44,499 nucleotides of DNA from Rhodocyclales bacterium (lineage in GTDB: Bacteria > Pseudomonadota > Gammaproteobacteria > Burkholderiales > Rhodocyclaceae): contig JAPLQZ010000016.1 in the NCBI GenBank assembly GCA_026399415.1, positions 1 through 44,499 on the forward strand, given 5' to 3'. The notes below the pieces were generated by a model that was given only the letters and a program-made list of their open reading frames with translations, was not told the DNA's origin and ran no database searches. The position numbers and the translations under genes were made by a program. Below, piece by piece: positions 24,901 through 33,437 of this stretch. Positions within the stretch are counted from its first letter, which is position 1; each line of letters begins with the position of its first letter.

Positions 24901-26198
24901 CCAGTCCGGGCGGGGCAAGCGCCAACGGCGTGAGTTCGCCTCTGACCGTAAGCGGGCTGACCAATGGCGTTGGCTACACCTTCACCGTCAAGGCAATCTA
25001 TACCAACGGAACGGTAAAAGAATCCGACGCCTCGACGATGGTCACCCCGACGGCGCTGACAACGGCACCTGACTCGCCGACCATCGGCGCTGCAGCGGCG
25101 GGCAATGCCCAGGCCACGGTCAGCTTTAGCGCACCGACAAGCACCGGCGGCAGCGCCATCACCGGCTACACCGTGACCTCAAGTCCGGGCGGACTGACCG
25201 TCAGCGGCACGGCCTCGCCGCTGACCGTGACCGGTCTGACCAATGGCACCGCCTATATCTTCACGGTGACGGCGAAAAATGCGATCGGCACAGGCTTGCC
25301 GTCGGCTGCGTCGAACAGCGTCACTCCAACGGCTGGGGCGACCGTACCTGGTGCGCCGACCATCGGCACGGCCAGCCCCGGAAATGCCCAGGCCGCAGTC
25401 AGCTTTATTGCGCCTGCAAGCACTGGCGGAAGTGCCATAACTGGCTACACAGTCACAGCCAGTCCGGGCGCACTGAGTGCGACAGGCACGGCGTCGCCGC
25501 TAACCGTCACTGGCCTCACCAATGGCACGGCCTACACCTTCACGGTCATCGCCAGAAACGCGATTGGCGCGGGCTTCTCGTCGGCAGCGTCCAACAGCGT
25601 GACGCCGGCCGCGGTGGCGACGGTACCCGGAGCGCCGACTGGCGTGACTGCGCTCGCCGGCGTCGCCCCTGGAGTCGTGCAGGTCAGCTTCGCGGCGCCC
25701 GCCAGCAACGGTGGCAGCGCGATCACCAGCTACACGGTGACGTCGAGTCCAGGCGGCCTGACCGGGGCGGGCGCGTCGTCGCCGATCGCCGTTACCGGCC
25801 TCACCGGAGGCACCTTGTATACCTTTACGGTCACTGCCGTTAATGCGGTCGGCACTGGTGCGGCTTCCACGGCTTCCGCCGGGGTTACAGCGGTCGACGT
25901 GCCCGGCGCTCCCACGGCGCTGGCCGACGCCACGGTGCCGGCGTCTGGAACCATAACCCTTACCTTTTCGGCACCTGCGAGTACCGGTGGCGCAGCGATT
26001 TCGGTCTACGACGTTATGTGCATAGACCAATTCTTTGCGCCGCTGCCACCATTCCAGACGGCGGGATCACCGGCAATCCTTGGCGGACCGCAGGGCGTAA
26101 TAACCGGGTTTAACTACCAGTGCCAGGTCGCGGCGGAAAACACCGCATTCCCTGGATCGCCGGGAGCTCCGGCTGGACCGGTACTCTCGAATCCCTGA
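21933..26198 (+). CDS. Large exported beta-propeller / fibronectin type III protein
   Basis: A 1421-residue secreted or surface protein. ATG 21933 is chosen; the track start is a TTG, and ATG 21960 directly before the signal peptide RWLLLLAATLGSSAFAQ is equally possible. Residues about 45-530 hold nine or ten tectonin-like units, for example SIGAGPEGTVYAASDAEGIY and QIAVGPGGAPWAITAKNEL. A Thr/Ser-rich linker follows, then more propeller units (FKDIGIGANGAVYAASVDGA). An Ig-like domain near 860-950 (LFPGGSLDLLVNDSLNG) precedes five fibronectin III domains to the C-terminus. No anchor or sorting signal is visible. It begins 33 bases after the secretin stop, so the two are probably one operon; it is the obvious candidate cargo. 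Confidence 0.8.
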   Translation: METCFVAHLMRWLLLLAATLGSSAFAQTPPGPIATPAKTTATSATQWVAVRGPAVDLSITPTGDVYALDHEGRLWRLPAQNVREGTTENWLTQPGRFKRLRATHDGGLWAIGSIGSSDWLYHLRGSVWHPVLEGIKDVAASPDGQILVLNTKGELFDLYAGKLYEPRPPPSESASERLVADAHGLPWLQRQDRSAVRFDGTAWQAVASATDQLAALTAGYDGTILGIGLDGKVLRYMPQGNTWQPYITDGRVIPPLRHLAIHPSGMPWGIARSGELLAERSVGGPQKKEQSTPSAFTKGLTWKAAGGPSKKVSVGSDGTTFSIAPDGFVWRRKRGNEWILVRAQVEAIAAGTGGQAWGLNAKGGIVHFDKGFIFDIPGIARLIAAGPKNDLWAVFQDNSLQQWNARAKRWDGVMLLPEVPLAISIGMRGEPWIIDSEGMVKTYVENRWRSVPGITARSIGAGPEGTVYAASDAEGIYWLDAREMRWKPASGKAVQIAVGPGGAPWAITAKNELLASGRFIDADNVREAVAQAAAKKAASPTTPSSTTTADTTTASTSTAGSSTPSAFISGSSAPSAFTSGATMPDGTKPAIVFTGPLPATIKPLSYQTLFAETRFKDIGIGANGAVYAASVDGALMCFNNAANRFIIASSGTVDRVTVTADGMPWILDASGRISRFDKDRGAWRVVPSFSGVDISIGPDGQLWAAGTTGSVFRYNANADSFDAEPVVSSDVSFKARRVAGASARAHWLISEQNQLIRCEKGDCRVALTGALDAAVASDNTLFVLDLLGNVQRYNQSKKAFEKQNGLGRAIAVGPGGLPWLVNSSGNIDLAGIFNASSRTVNTADCAIKFASAPAPAPVPSTVTLVATADTASLFPGGSLDLLVNDSLNGRAPTVNDVTVALDTPSSFLTINGSALVVSSTATPGSVLTGSYKICARNVFGSCAAATFSITVAGTTTAPTGVSATAGNGRVTVSFTAPTSSSAINGYTAVASPGGASANGVSSPLTVSGLTNGVGYTFTVKAIYTNGTVKESDASTMVTPTALTTAPDSPTIGAAAAGNAQATVSFSAPTSTGGSAITGYTVTSSPGGLTVSGTASPLTVTGLTNGTAYIFTVTAKNAIGTGLPSAASNSVTPTAGATVPGAPTIGTASPGNAQAAVSFIAPASTGGSAITGYTVTASPGALSATGTASPLTVTGLTNGTAYTFTVIARNAIGAGFSSAASNSVTPAAVATVPGAPTGVTALAGVAPGVVQVSFAAPASNGGSAITSYTVTSSPGGLTGAGASSPIAVTGLTGGTLYTFTVTAVNAVGTGAASTASAGVTAVDVPGAPTALADATVPASGTITLTFSAPASTGGAAISVYDVMCIDQFFAPLPPFQTAGSPAILGGPQGVITGFNYQCQVAAENTAFPGSPGAPAGPVLSNP
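24794..26195 (+). repeat. Five tandem fibronectin type III domain repeats
   Basis: Five units of about 270-285 bases, each coding a fibronectin III domain. Shared segments include STGGSAITGYTVTSSPGGL and ASPLTVTGLTNGTAYTFTV. Units 2, 3 and 4 are closely similar in DNA as well; units 1 and 5 have diverged. Unit 5 contains two Cys and lacks the common loop. Confidence 0.85.
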
Positions 26199-26289
26199 CT
26201 TTCACTAGGGCCGCAAGCTTGTGCGATATCTGGGTCAGCTTATTTGCTTCGTTGAGGCCTCGAGTCGCCGTGTTGCCAGCGTCGACTCT

Positions 26290-26778
26290 TCACGCCTGCC
26301 CGAAAATCTCGCGCAGTTTCTCCACAGTCTCGCGCGCGCCTCGCACGCGCAGAAACGCGCCGTCTTCGTCGGCGCGCTCTTCCAGCACCTCGCAGCTAGC
26401 GAAGATCCGGCCGCGCTGTTGCTGCGCCGACCAGGGCAAGAATAGCTCGGCCTCGACTTGGCCCTGCTGGAAAAACTCGACGAGCGCCTCGCGCAGAAAC
26501 GCTATGTCCCCGGCGCGGCGCGCGCTCATGACGATGCAATCGGAGTAAGCGTTGCGCAGTGCCGCTTCTCGTTCGGCTTGCGCCCCTGTGTCGCCGACAT
26601 GATCAATCTTGTTGAAGACGCGGATGCGCGGCACGTCCCTGGCGCCGATCTCCTTGAGCACCTTGTCGGTGACCTCTAGCTGCCGTTCGAAGCCTGGGTC
26701 GCTGACGTCGATGACGTGGAGCAGTAGCGAGGCATCGAGCGCTTTCCTCGAGCGGCTAGTCGTACCAAGGCTTTCAGC
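26290..26778 (-). pseudogene. C-terminal remnant of an HflX-like GTPase
   Basis: The minus frame reads directly on from the hoxC stop at 26779. It becomes recognisable at about 26741: LDASLLLHVIDVSDPGFERQ, then the G4 motif FNKID, the G5-like VMSARRAGD, and an HflX-type C-terminal domain (EAELFLPWSAQQQRGRIFAS) to the stop at 26290. The N-terminal HflX domain and the G1-G3 motifs are missing, so it cannot be an active GTPase. The track starts it at GTG 26661, inside the G domain. It looks like a leftover from an insertion or deletion that joined foreign flanks to the end of the hydrogenase cluster. Confidence 0.75.
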
Positions 26779-28224
26779 CTAATGCACGGTACAGACCATG
26801 CACGGATCAAAGCTGCGCACAACATGATGGATTGCTGGCGGCAGTGGATCAGTGGCGCTCGCCGGCAGACCTGCCAGCGCCTGCTCCAGCGCACCGGGCT
26901 GGCCTGCGCTGTCGCGCGGCGAGAAGTTCCATGTGGTCGGTGCGACGATCTGGTAGTTGTGAATGCGGCCGCGACGCACGGTGATCCAATGGCCGAGCGA
27001 TCCTCGTGCCGCCTCGATGAGGCCGACGCCTGAAGTTTCATCGGCCAACTTCGCTGCGATGCACCAAGGATCGCCGGGGACCAGTTCGGCGAGCCAGCGC
27101 TCCATGGCAGGCAGCACCAGCGCCAGTTCCAGCAGGCGCGCCACGACGCGGGCGGCGACGCTGCCGCCACTGCCCCCGACCATGTCGCGCGCCAGGGGAT
27201 GACCCGCCACCACCTGCCGCGCCAGTGCGCCGGTTTCCACCACCTGCCCGGCCAGGCGCGGCGCCTTGCACCAGGAATAGGCGCCATCCTTTTCTGCCAC
27301 CGGCAAAGTACTACCTTCGGCCGGATGTTGCGGCAGGCCTGCGGCGGCGTACCACGAATGCGTGATGTCTTCGCGAATGGCCGCAACATCGAGCGTCGTG
27401 GCGGCGCCATGCCACAGTCCTGCCGGAAACAGCCGTCGATTCTCTTCGGCGTAACAGCCATAGCTCATGAAGCGATCAGTACCGCGCCCGAGATGCCACA
27501 GATCGAGGTCCTCGGCGATATCGAGAAATGTCCGCAGATCGCCGCCGCCGGGTCTCGCCCGCCAGGCCTCCAGTTGAACGCGACTGGCAATCTCTGCGAC
27601 CTCTTCCAGCTTCGCGCCGAAGGCCACGGTTTCAAGGAATTCGCGGAAGTCGCGCAAGGTCCGGTGCAGACGAAAGATTTCCGAACTCTGCAATGGCCGC
27701 GTCGAGCCGCCCGGCTGCACGGCCAGTGTATGCGGCCATTTGCCAGCCAGCAGGCCCATCATCTGCATGAAGCGGGCGCGCGCCGGCAGCACCTGATTCG
27801 GTGCGCTGCCCAGCGTGGCGCGAAAACGGTCGACGGTCGCCTCGTGCCAGTGGCGGCCGGCATAGTCGGCCCGCGCGAAGTCGGGCATGAAAAACAGGTA
27901 GAAATGCGTCAGATGATCGGCCAGGTTTTCTGTCGCCAGCGTCAGATTGGCCGCCAGCCGGCCGTTGCGCGGCGGCTCGATACCCGCCGCGTCGGCCAGC
28001 GCCAGGGCAGATGCGGCCGACTGCGCGACCGAGCAGATGCCGCAGATGCGCGGCACCAGCACCAGCGCATCGGCCGGCACCTTGCCTTGCAGGATCTGCT
28101 CGAAACCGCGATACAGCGGCGAGTTGACGTAAGCCGCTGCTATCCGACCGTCGGCAATGTCGAGGCTGATTTCGAGATCGCCCTCGACGCGGTTGAAGGG
28201 ACCGACGATGCGCCGCGTGCTCAT
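26779..28224 (-). CDS. hoxC: Regulatory (H2-sensing) hydrogenase large subunit HoxC/HupV
   Basis: Catalytic subunit of the cytoplasmic H2-sensing [NiFe] hydrogenase. The 481 residues carry both metal motifs: RICGIC (Cys61, Cys64) and the C-terminal DPCMVCTVH. The protein stops right after that final His, so there is no peptide for a maturation protease to remove. This is the hallmark of regulatory hydrogenases such as HoxC and HupV. FSPRDSAGQPG and APTTWNFSP match the region before the second motif. The ATG overlaps the hoxB stop (ATGA). It should form a complex with HoxB that signals to HupT. Confidence 0.95.
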   Translation of the reverse strand: MSTRRIVGPFNRVEGDLEISLDIADGRIAAAYVNSPLYRGFEQILQGKVPADALVLVPRICGICSVAQSAASALALADAAGIEPPRNGRLAANLTLATENLADHLTHFYLFFMPDFARADYAGRHWHEATVDRFRATLGSAPNQVLPARARFMQMMGLLAGKWPHTLAVQPGGSTRPLQSSEIFRLHRTLRDFREFLETVAFGAKLEEVAEIASRVQLEAWRARPGGGDLRTFLDIAEDLDLWHLGRGTDRFMSYGCYAEENRRLFPAGLWHGAATTLDVAAIREDITHSWYAAAGLPQHPAEGSTLPVAEKDGAYSWCKAPRLAGQVVETGALARQVVAGHPLARDMVGGSGGSVAARVVARLLELALVLPAMERWLAELVPGDPWCIAAKLADETSGVGLIEAARGSLGHWITVRRGRIHNYQIVAPTTWNFSPRDSAGQPGALEQALAGLPASATDPLPPAIHHVVRSFDPCMVCTVH

Positions 28225-29213
28225 TTTTTGCTGCGCTTGACCGAAGGTGCGCGCAGCAAATGATCAGCCGTCGCGTTTTCGCGCACCCGCGCCGGTGTGG
28301 CCGACTTGGACAGTGCCGCCAGTGCGATGAACCATGCCTTGGGCATGTCGGAGGGCAAACCCATGGGGATCCCGGCGACCTTCGGTGTCGTCTCGAACGG
28401 GTGGCCCGGTTCTTCAAAGCCCGGCTCGGTGCAGCGGATGCAGGCGTAGCCGCCGCGCAGGCAGGAACCCTCGCCGTTCCACAGGCGCTGGTTGCAGTCG
28501 GCATGGGCCTGGGTGCCGCCGCAGCCGAGGTGCTCCATCAGGCAGCCCTGATCCGACGGCTTTTGGGCGCTGGCCTTGAACTCGTAGTATTCGTTGCGCG
28601 GGCAGCCGTGATGCACCAGTTGATCGGCGAAAAACCGCGGGCGCCCGTAGTCGTCGAGATGCTGTGCGCCCAATCTGCCGTGCGCCAGCGCCACCAGCGT
28701 TTCGGTAATCCAGTCGGGATGGGGCGGACAGCCGGCGACATTGATCACCGGCAATCCGGTGCAATCGCGGAAATCCGGCCCAAGCAGTCCGCCCGCGGCC
28801 TCGCCGTCGTACTGCAGGCCGCAGGCATCGGTCGGGTTCATGCCGGCCGCCGTGACGCCGCCCCAGGAGGAGCAACTGCCCACCGCGACCACATGCTGCG
28901 CGCGGGCGGCGATCTGCCGCACCCAGTCGATCATCGGCTGTGCACCGCCGCCGAAGCGATGGAAGCCACCCGTCCCCCTTGGCCCGCGCAACAGCGAGCC
29001 TTCGATGCACAACACATCGACGGCGGTAAGGCCGGTCGCACACTGCGCGATCAACTCACGCGCTTCATCGACACCCGCCTCGGAAATACTCGGATGCCAC
29101 AGCAGTTCAACGCCTTCGTCGGCCAGTACACGGAACAGAGACCCCTGCTCGCTACCCAGCCACGACAAGGTGCAGCCGCCGCAGCCGCCCGACTGGAGCC
29201 AGAGAATGTTCAT
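28221..29213 (-). CDS. hoxB: Regulatory (H2-sensing) hydrogenase small subunit HoxB/HupU
   Basis: Iron-sulphur subunit of the H2 sensor. The 330 residues begin at once with LWLQSGGCGGCTLSWLGSEQ, the proximal-cluster motif, with no Tat signal peptide, so it stays in the cytoplasm. Further cluster ligands lie in VAVGSCSSWGG, NVAGCPPHPDW, HHGCPRNEYYEF, GCLMEHLGCGG and YACIRCTEPGF. The proximal site lacks the two extra cysteines of oxygen-tolerant HupS; regulatory enzymes resist oxygen by a narrow gas channel instead. It overlaps hoxA upstream and hoxC downstream by four bases each. Confidence 0.95.
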   Translation of the reverse strand: MNILWLQSGGCGGCTLSWLGSEQGSLFRVLADEGVELLWHPSISEAGVDEARELIAQCATGLTAVDVLCIEGSLLRGPRGTGGFHRFGGGAQPMIDWVRQIAARAQHVVAVGSCSSWGGVTAAGMNPTDACGLQYDGEAAGGLLGPDFRDCTGLPVINVAGCPPHPDWITETLVALAHGRLGAQHLDDYGRPRFFADQLVHHGCPRNEYYEFKASAQKPSDQGCLMEHLGCGGTQAHADCNQRLWNGEGSCLRGGYACIRCTEPGFEEPGHPFETTPKVAGIPMGLPSDMPKAWFIALAALSKSATPARVRENATADHLLRAPSVKRSKK

Positions 29214-30649
29214 GATTCGTCGCCTCCCAGTCCCAAACGCGACAGCTTCATGCGCAGTCCGACACGCGTGAGTCCGAGTTCTTCGGCCACGCGCGTCTTG
29301 TTGCCGCGGTGGCGGCGCAGGGACGCGTCAATCACCTGCGCCTCGACCTGATCGAGAAGCTCCTTGAGAGTCGCACCGTCCGGGTCGAATCCGGACGCCG
29401 CCGGCTGGATGGAGGCCGCCGACTGGCCCACCTGCGGCGAAAACAGGCTGGCTTCGAGCACATCGCCCTCACCGAGGGCCAGCGCACGCAATACCTCGTT
29501 CTGCAACTCGCGCACATTGCCCGGCCAGCGATGGGCGACCAGACACTTCATGGCTTCGGCGGAAAATCGCCGTCCCGCCAACGCCGACTCCTTGAACATG
29601 CCGGCGACGATCAGCGGAATGTCCTGCGGTCGTTCGCGCAACGCCGGCATATAGAAGGTGATGCCGGCGATGCGGTAGTACAGATCCTGACGAAAACGGC
29701 CGCTGGCTACGTCGGCTTCGAGATTGCGGTTGGTCGCGGCGATGATGCGGACATCGACCGACACCGGACGCGGACTGCCCACCGGACGCACTTCTCCTTC
29801 CTGCAGGGCGCGCAGCAGCTTGACCTGGAAAGCCGGCGAGGTGTCGCCAATTTCGTCGAGAAACAGGGTGCCTCCATCGGCCTGTTGAAACAGGCCGATG
29901 CGATCTTCATGGGCGCCGGTAAACGCACCGCGCTTGTGACCGAAGAGTTCGGCTTCGAGCAAGGTATCCGGCACCGCGCCGCAGTTCTCCACCACAAAGG
30001 GCCCCTCGGCGCGCTCGCTGGCGTAGTGGATGGCACGCGCGAGCAGTTCCTTGCCGGTGCCCGATTCGCCGGTGACCAGCACCGACAACTCATGCCCGGC
30101 AATTTTTTGCGCCACTTCACAGATGCTGTTCAAGGGGCTGTCCGCCGCCCGCGTCAGACGATCAAAGCCGGACCGGGCGCGCACCCTGCCGCGCCGGCTG
30201 GCGACTCGCTGCACCAGTTGCTCGGGGCTGTCACGCAGTTCCAGCGACAGACGCTGGTTCTCCTGCTGCAAGCGCCACAACTCGGCCGCGCTCTTCAGTG
30301 TCAGCAACAACTGATCGGGATGCCATGGCTTCAGCAGGTACTGCCAGATGCCCGCGTCGTTGATGCCGGAAATGATGTCCTCGGCATCGGTGTAGCCGGA
30401 GAGGATCAGACGAACGGTGTCGGGCCACTGGGCGCGCACGCGGCGCAGGAACTCAACGCCCGAAGTATCCGGCATGCGCTGATCGGACAGCACGATATGG
30501 ACGAACTCGCGGCCCATGATGAGTTCGCCCTCTTCTGCGGAAGAAGCGGTGAGCACCGTGAAATCTTCTTCCAGCGTGCGACGCAGCGTTTCCAGCGAAC
30601 GCTGTTCGTCATCGACCACCAGTACGGTCAAGGGTGTACGCGCCTTCAC
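29210..30649 (-). CDS. hoxA: NtrC-family hydrogenase transcription activator HoxA/HupR
   Basis: Sigma-54-dependent activator of hydrogenase genes. The start is GTG 30649: it overlaps the hypX stop as GTGA, GGAAGG lies seven bases upstream, and the receiver follows directly. The track's 30703 is another GTG without these supports. The receiver (about 7-120) has VVDDE and the phospho-acceptor Asp56 in LSDQRMPD. The AAA+ domain has Walker A GESGTGKE, the sigma-54 contact loop GAFTGA and Walker B TLFLDEIGD. A Fis-type helix-turn-helix (VAEELGLTRVGLRMKLSRLG) ends the protein. It is the expected activator of the hupS promoter at 44067. Confidence 0.94.
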   Translation of the reverse strand: MKARTPLTVLVVDDEQRSLETLRRTLEEDFTVLTASSAEEGELIMGREFVHIVLSDQRMPDTSGVEFLRRVRAQWPDTVRLILSGYTDAEDIISGINDAGIWQYLLKPWHPDQLLLTLKSAAELWRLQQENQRLSLELRDSPEQLVQRVASRRGRVRARSGFDRLTRAADSPLNSICEVAQKIAGHELSVLVTGESGTGKELLARAIHYASERAEGPFVVENCGAVPDTLLEAELFGHKRGAFTGAHEDRIGLFQQADGGTLFLDEIGDTSPAFQVKLLRALQEGEVRPVGSPRPVSVDVRIIAATNRNLEADVASGRFRQDLYYRIAGITFYMPALRERPQDIPLIVAGMFKESALAGRRFSAEAMKCLVAHRWPGNVRELQNEVLRALALGEGDVLEASLFSPQVGQSAASIQPAASGFDPDGATLKELLDQVEAQVIDASLRRHRGNKTRVAEELGLTRVGLRMKLSRLGLGGDES

Positions 30650-32373
30650 GTCGGCACCTTCCAGCCGAGGTCGCGGTGGCGCGCCAGATGGCGAGGCGTC
30701 CACGACGCCGGTGACTTGCGCACGAAGTGGTGACGGGCGACGTGGTAGCTTGGGTCAAAGCCGTAGAAGTTGCGCCGCATGTGCGCCAGTTCCTCTTCCC
30801 GATAGGCCGCCAGCGGCTTTTCTGCTTCGTCCTGTGCGCGACGTTCGCGCTTCGCCGCCAGGCGCGCCGCGAGATCGGGCGCTGCGGCGATTTCGGCTGC
30901 GCCTCGCGCCACATCAATGCGATAAGCCTGGGTATCGCCGGCCAGGCAGGCGTCGCTAAATCCCGTCTCCGCCGCACGCTGCGCCGTGAGCGGTTGCCGG
31001 TTACGCATGATCGCCCGGCTCCTGCCGCCCACGTTCGTTTCGCCCAGTCGATGCGGCAGCAGATAAGTCCAGTATTCCGAGCCGTATAAATTGCCCATGT
31101 TCTTGTAATGCGGATTGAGGATCACGCCTTCACGCGCCCAGACCAGATCGGCTGCCCGCGCCAGGAAGCAGCCGCCCGCGCCGGCATTGCCGGCCAGCGC
31201 GGCAATCGTAACCTGTCCTCCGGTCTCGATCAGTTCGCGGGCCAGATCGTTCATCGCATTGATGTTGTTCCAGGATTCGTCCGCTGGCGAATCTGCCGCC
31301 TCGATGACGTTGAGATGAATGCCGTTGGACCAGAAGTCGGTACCACCCATCAATACCAGCACCTGTACCGGCCGCTGCTTCGCCCAGGCCAGAGCGGAGC
31401 GCAGGCGCTCGCATTGGAAGGTCGACATTGCGCCGTTATAGAACTCGAAATGGAGAAAGCCTACAGCGTCGCTTTCCTCATAGGCTATGTCCTGCCATGT
31501 TTCGCCGTCCACGCGCCACCAATCTGCCAGCGGTGCTTCGGGAAGTGAGGCCGACTCAGCGGCGAAGGCTAGTGTCACCGGGAGCTTGATGCTACCCGCG
31601 CGTTTGGCATGGCTGATCCACAATGCGCCGTCGCAGGTTTTGCGTAGCACAGCGGTTTCGCGCCGCGCCAGCAAATCGCCGGGCTTCGCTTCCGGCACAC
31701 CGCGAAGGACCGCCTCGGGCCACGCATCGAAAATATGACAGGGCTCGCCGAACAGGCTGTCGGCGACACCGGGGAAGCCATCGGCGGCATTGATTTTTCT
31801 CAGTACGGTTGCCGTGTCGTCGCCCTGCCAGTCGACGACGCGATCCGTCTGCTTCATCAGAGGCCGCAATCTGCCACGCCCGTCGCTGTATTCGGTCAGC
31901 GGAGTCGGGACAAAATCGCCCGCCGCATACCGCTCCACCGCTTGCAGCACGGCGGTTGTCGCGGCCTGCGTGACCTCGTTGCGATAGATGCTCGACTTCT
32001 TGGCGAGGCGCAACGGAAATACGGCACTGGCCCAGACCGGCCCGGCATCCATCTCGGCCTCGGCCTGCAGCACCGTGACGCCCCACTCGGCTTTCCCCTC
32101 CTGTATCGCCCAGTCCAGCGCCGATGGCCCGCGGTCACCGATGATGCCGGGGTGCACGATGAGACAAACATGTTGCGACCAGATCGACTCGGGAATCGCC
32201 CGGCGCAGATACGGCGCCACGATCAGTTGCGGCTTGAACAGGGCGACAGCTTCCTCGGCCACGCTATCGGCAATGTCGAATTCGATGGAAATCTCGTAAC
32301 CGCGCCGCTGCAGTTCCGCCCCAAGTCGTTGCGTCAGGCTGTTGAAGGCGTGGGTGAGGAGCAGGATGCGCAT
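30646..32373 (-). CDS. hypX: Hydrogenase maturation protein HypX/HoxX
   Basis: Cytoplasmic enzyme that supplies the CO ligand of the NiFe site under air, using a formyl group carried on a C1 or CoA cofactor. The 575 residues show an N-terminal formyltransferase-like domain (MRILLLTHAFNSLTQRLGAE; IVHPGIIGDRGPSALDWAIQ). The C-terminal half is enoyl-CoA-hydratase-like, with LVLMGGTDFWSNGIHLNVIE and ALAGNAGAGGCFLARAADLV. ATG 32373 is chosen because it overlaps the hypE stop (TGATG); the track's extra 12 residues lie inside hypE. Its presence points to hydrogenase assembly in oxygen. Confidence 0.94.
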   Translation of the reverse strand: MRILLLTHAFNSLTQRLGAELQRRGYEISIEFDIADSVAEEAVALFKPQLIVAPYLRRAIPESIWSQHVCLIVHPGIIGDRGPSALDWAIQEGKAEWGVTVLQAEAEMDAGPVWASAVFPLRLAKKSSIYRNEVTQAATTAVLQAVERYAAGDFVPTPLTEYSDGRGRLRPLMKQTDRVVDWQGDDTATVLRKINAADGFPGVADSLFGEPCHIFDAWPEAVLRGVPEAKPGDLLARRETAVLRKTCDGALWISHAKRAGSIKLPVTLAFAAESASLPEAPLADWWRVDGETWQDIAYEESDAVGFLHFEFYNGAMSTFQCERLRSALAWAKQRPVQVLVLMGGTDFWSNGIHLNVIEAADSPADESWNNINAMNDLARELIETGGQVTIAALAGNAGAGGCFLARAADLVWAREGVILNPHYKNMGNLYGSEYWTYLLPHRLGETNVGGRSRAIMRNRQPLTAQRAAETGFSDACLAGDTQAYRIDVARGAAEIAAAPDLAARLAAKRERRAQDEAEKPLAAYREEELAHMRRNFYGFDPSYHVARHHFVRKSPASWTPRHLARHRDLGWKVPT

Positions 32374-33437
32374 CAGCAAATCCGAGGCAACTGATCGCCC
32401 GCCAGCCAATCGACGATGCGGCGGCCGCCAAAGGCCGTGGTGAGCTGAACGAAGTGGTGATCGTCGGCGATAACCTCGCCAATCAGTGCGGCCTCACGCC
32501 CTAGCGGATGGGCGCGCATCGCTGCCAGCACACGCTCGACATCCGAGCCGGCGCAGATCGCAATGAGCTTTCCCTCATTGGCGACGTAGAGCGGATCAAG
32601 GCCGAGGAATTCGCAGGCTGCGGCGACCACCGGCTTCACCGGAATTGCCTTCTCGTGGAGCATCATGCCGACCTCGGATTGACCGGCGATTTCGTTCAGC
32701 GTCGCCGCCAGCCCGCCCCGCGTAGGGTCGCGCAGGCAGCGCAGGTCGGCGCCAGTGGCGAGCATCGCAGCGATCAAACCATTCAGCGCCGCCGTGTCGG
32801 ATTCGATCGGCGCATCGAAGGACAGGTTCTCGCGCTTGCTCATGATCGCCACGCCGTGGTCACCCATCGACCCGGAGATGATGATCGCATCACCCGGCCG
32901 CGCCCGGCTGCCGCCGAGCTCGATGCCATCGGGCAGCACGCCGACACCCGTGGTGGTGATGAACACGCCATCGCCCTTGCCGCGCTCGACAACCTTGGTA
33001 TCGCCCGTCACCACCGGCACGCCGGCCTCGCGCGCCGCATGCGCCATGGATTCGACGATGCGCGCCAGATCGGCCAGCGGGAAGCCTTCTTCGAGGATGA
33101 AACCGGCCGCCAGATACAAAGGTGTCGCGCCCATCACGGCGACATCATTCACCGTGCCATGCACCGAGAGGCAGCCGATGTCGCCGCCAGGAAAAAACAG
33201 CGGCGAGACGACATGGCAATCGGTGGACATCACGAGGCGCCCCGGGCGGCCTTCAACAGTCGGCGCTGGCAGTACGGCGCCGTCGTTGCCCTGACCCAGA
33301 TATTCGTTGCCCAGGTGTTTGGCGAACAGCTCGGAAATCAGCTGCACCATGGATCGGCCGCCTGACCCGTGTGTCAGATCGACCCGCCCCTGTTTCAAGT
33401 CGAGCGGCCGCACGTAACCTCTTTTTACCTCTCCCAT
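32373..33437 (-). CDS. hypE: Hydrogenase maturation protein HypE (cyanide ligand synthesis)
   Basis: Makes thiocyanate on its own C-terminal Cys by ATP-dependent dehydration of the carbamoyl group delivered by HypF, then passes cyanide to iron on HypCD. The 354 residues belong to the PurM-like ATPase family. DLTHGSGGRSMVQLISELF lies at the N-terminus, GNDGAVLP and STDCHVVSPLFFPGGDIGCL follow, and the protein ends in the required PRIC with Cys354. It abuts hypD and overlaps hypX by one base. Confidence 0.96.
   Translation of the reverse strand: MGEVKRGYVRPLDLKQGRVDLTHGSGGRSMVQLISELFAKHLGNEYLGQGNDGAVLPAPTVEGRPGRLVMSTDCHVVSPLFFPGGDIGCLSVHGTVNDVAVMGATPLYLAAGFILEEGFPLADLARIVESMAHAAREAGVPVVTGDTKVVERGKGDGVFITTTGVGVLPDGIELGGSRARPGDAIIISGSMGDHGVAIMSKRENLSFDAPIESDTAALNGLIAAMLATGADLRCLRDPTRGGLAATLNEIAGQSEVGMMLHEKAIPVKPVVAAACEFLGLDPLYVANEGKLIAICAGSDVERVLAAMRAHPLGREAALIGEVIADDHHFVQLTTAFGGRRIVDWLAGDQLPRIC

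Noticed and set aside
14310-26198. Integrated phage or transposon
   Set aside because: No integrase, transposase, terminal repeats or tRNA target could be seen; only gene content and the flanking remnant hint at insertion.
27199-28263. Long plus-strand ORFs over hoxC, hoxB and hoxA (354, 363 and 474 residues)
   Set aside because: They are antisense shadows of well-supported hydrogenase genes; no recognisable motifs and no ribosome binding sites.
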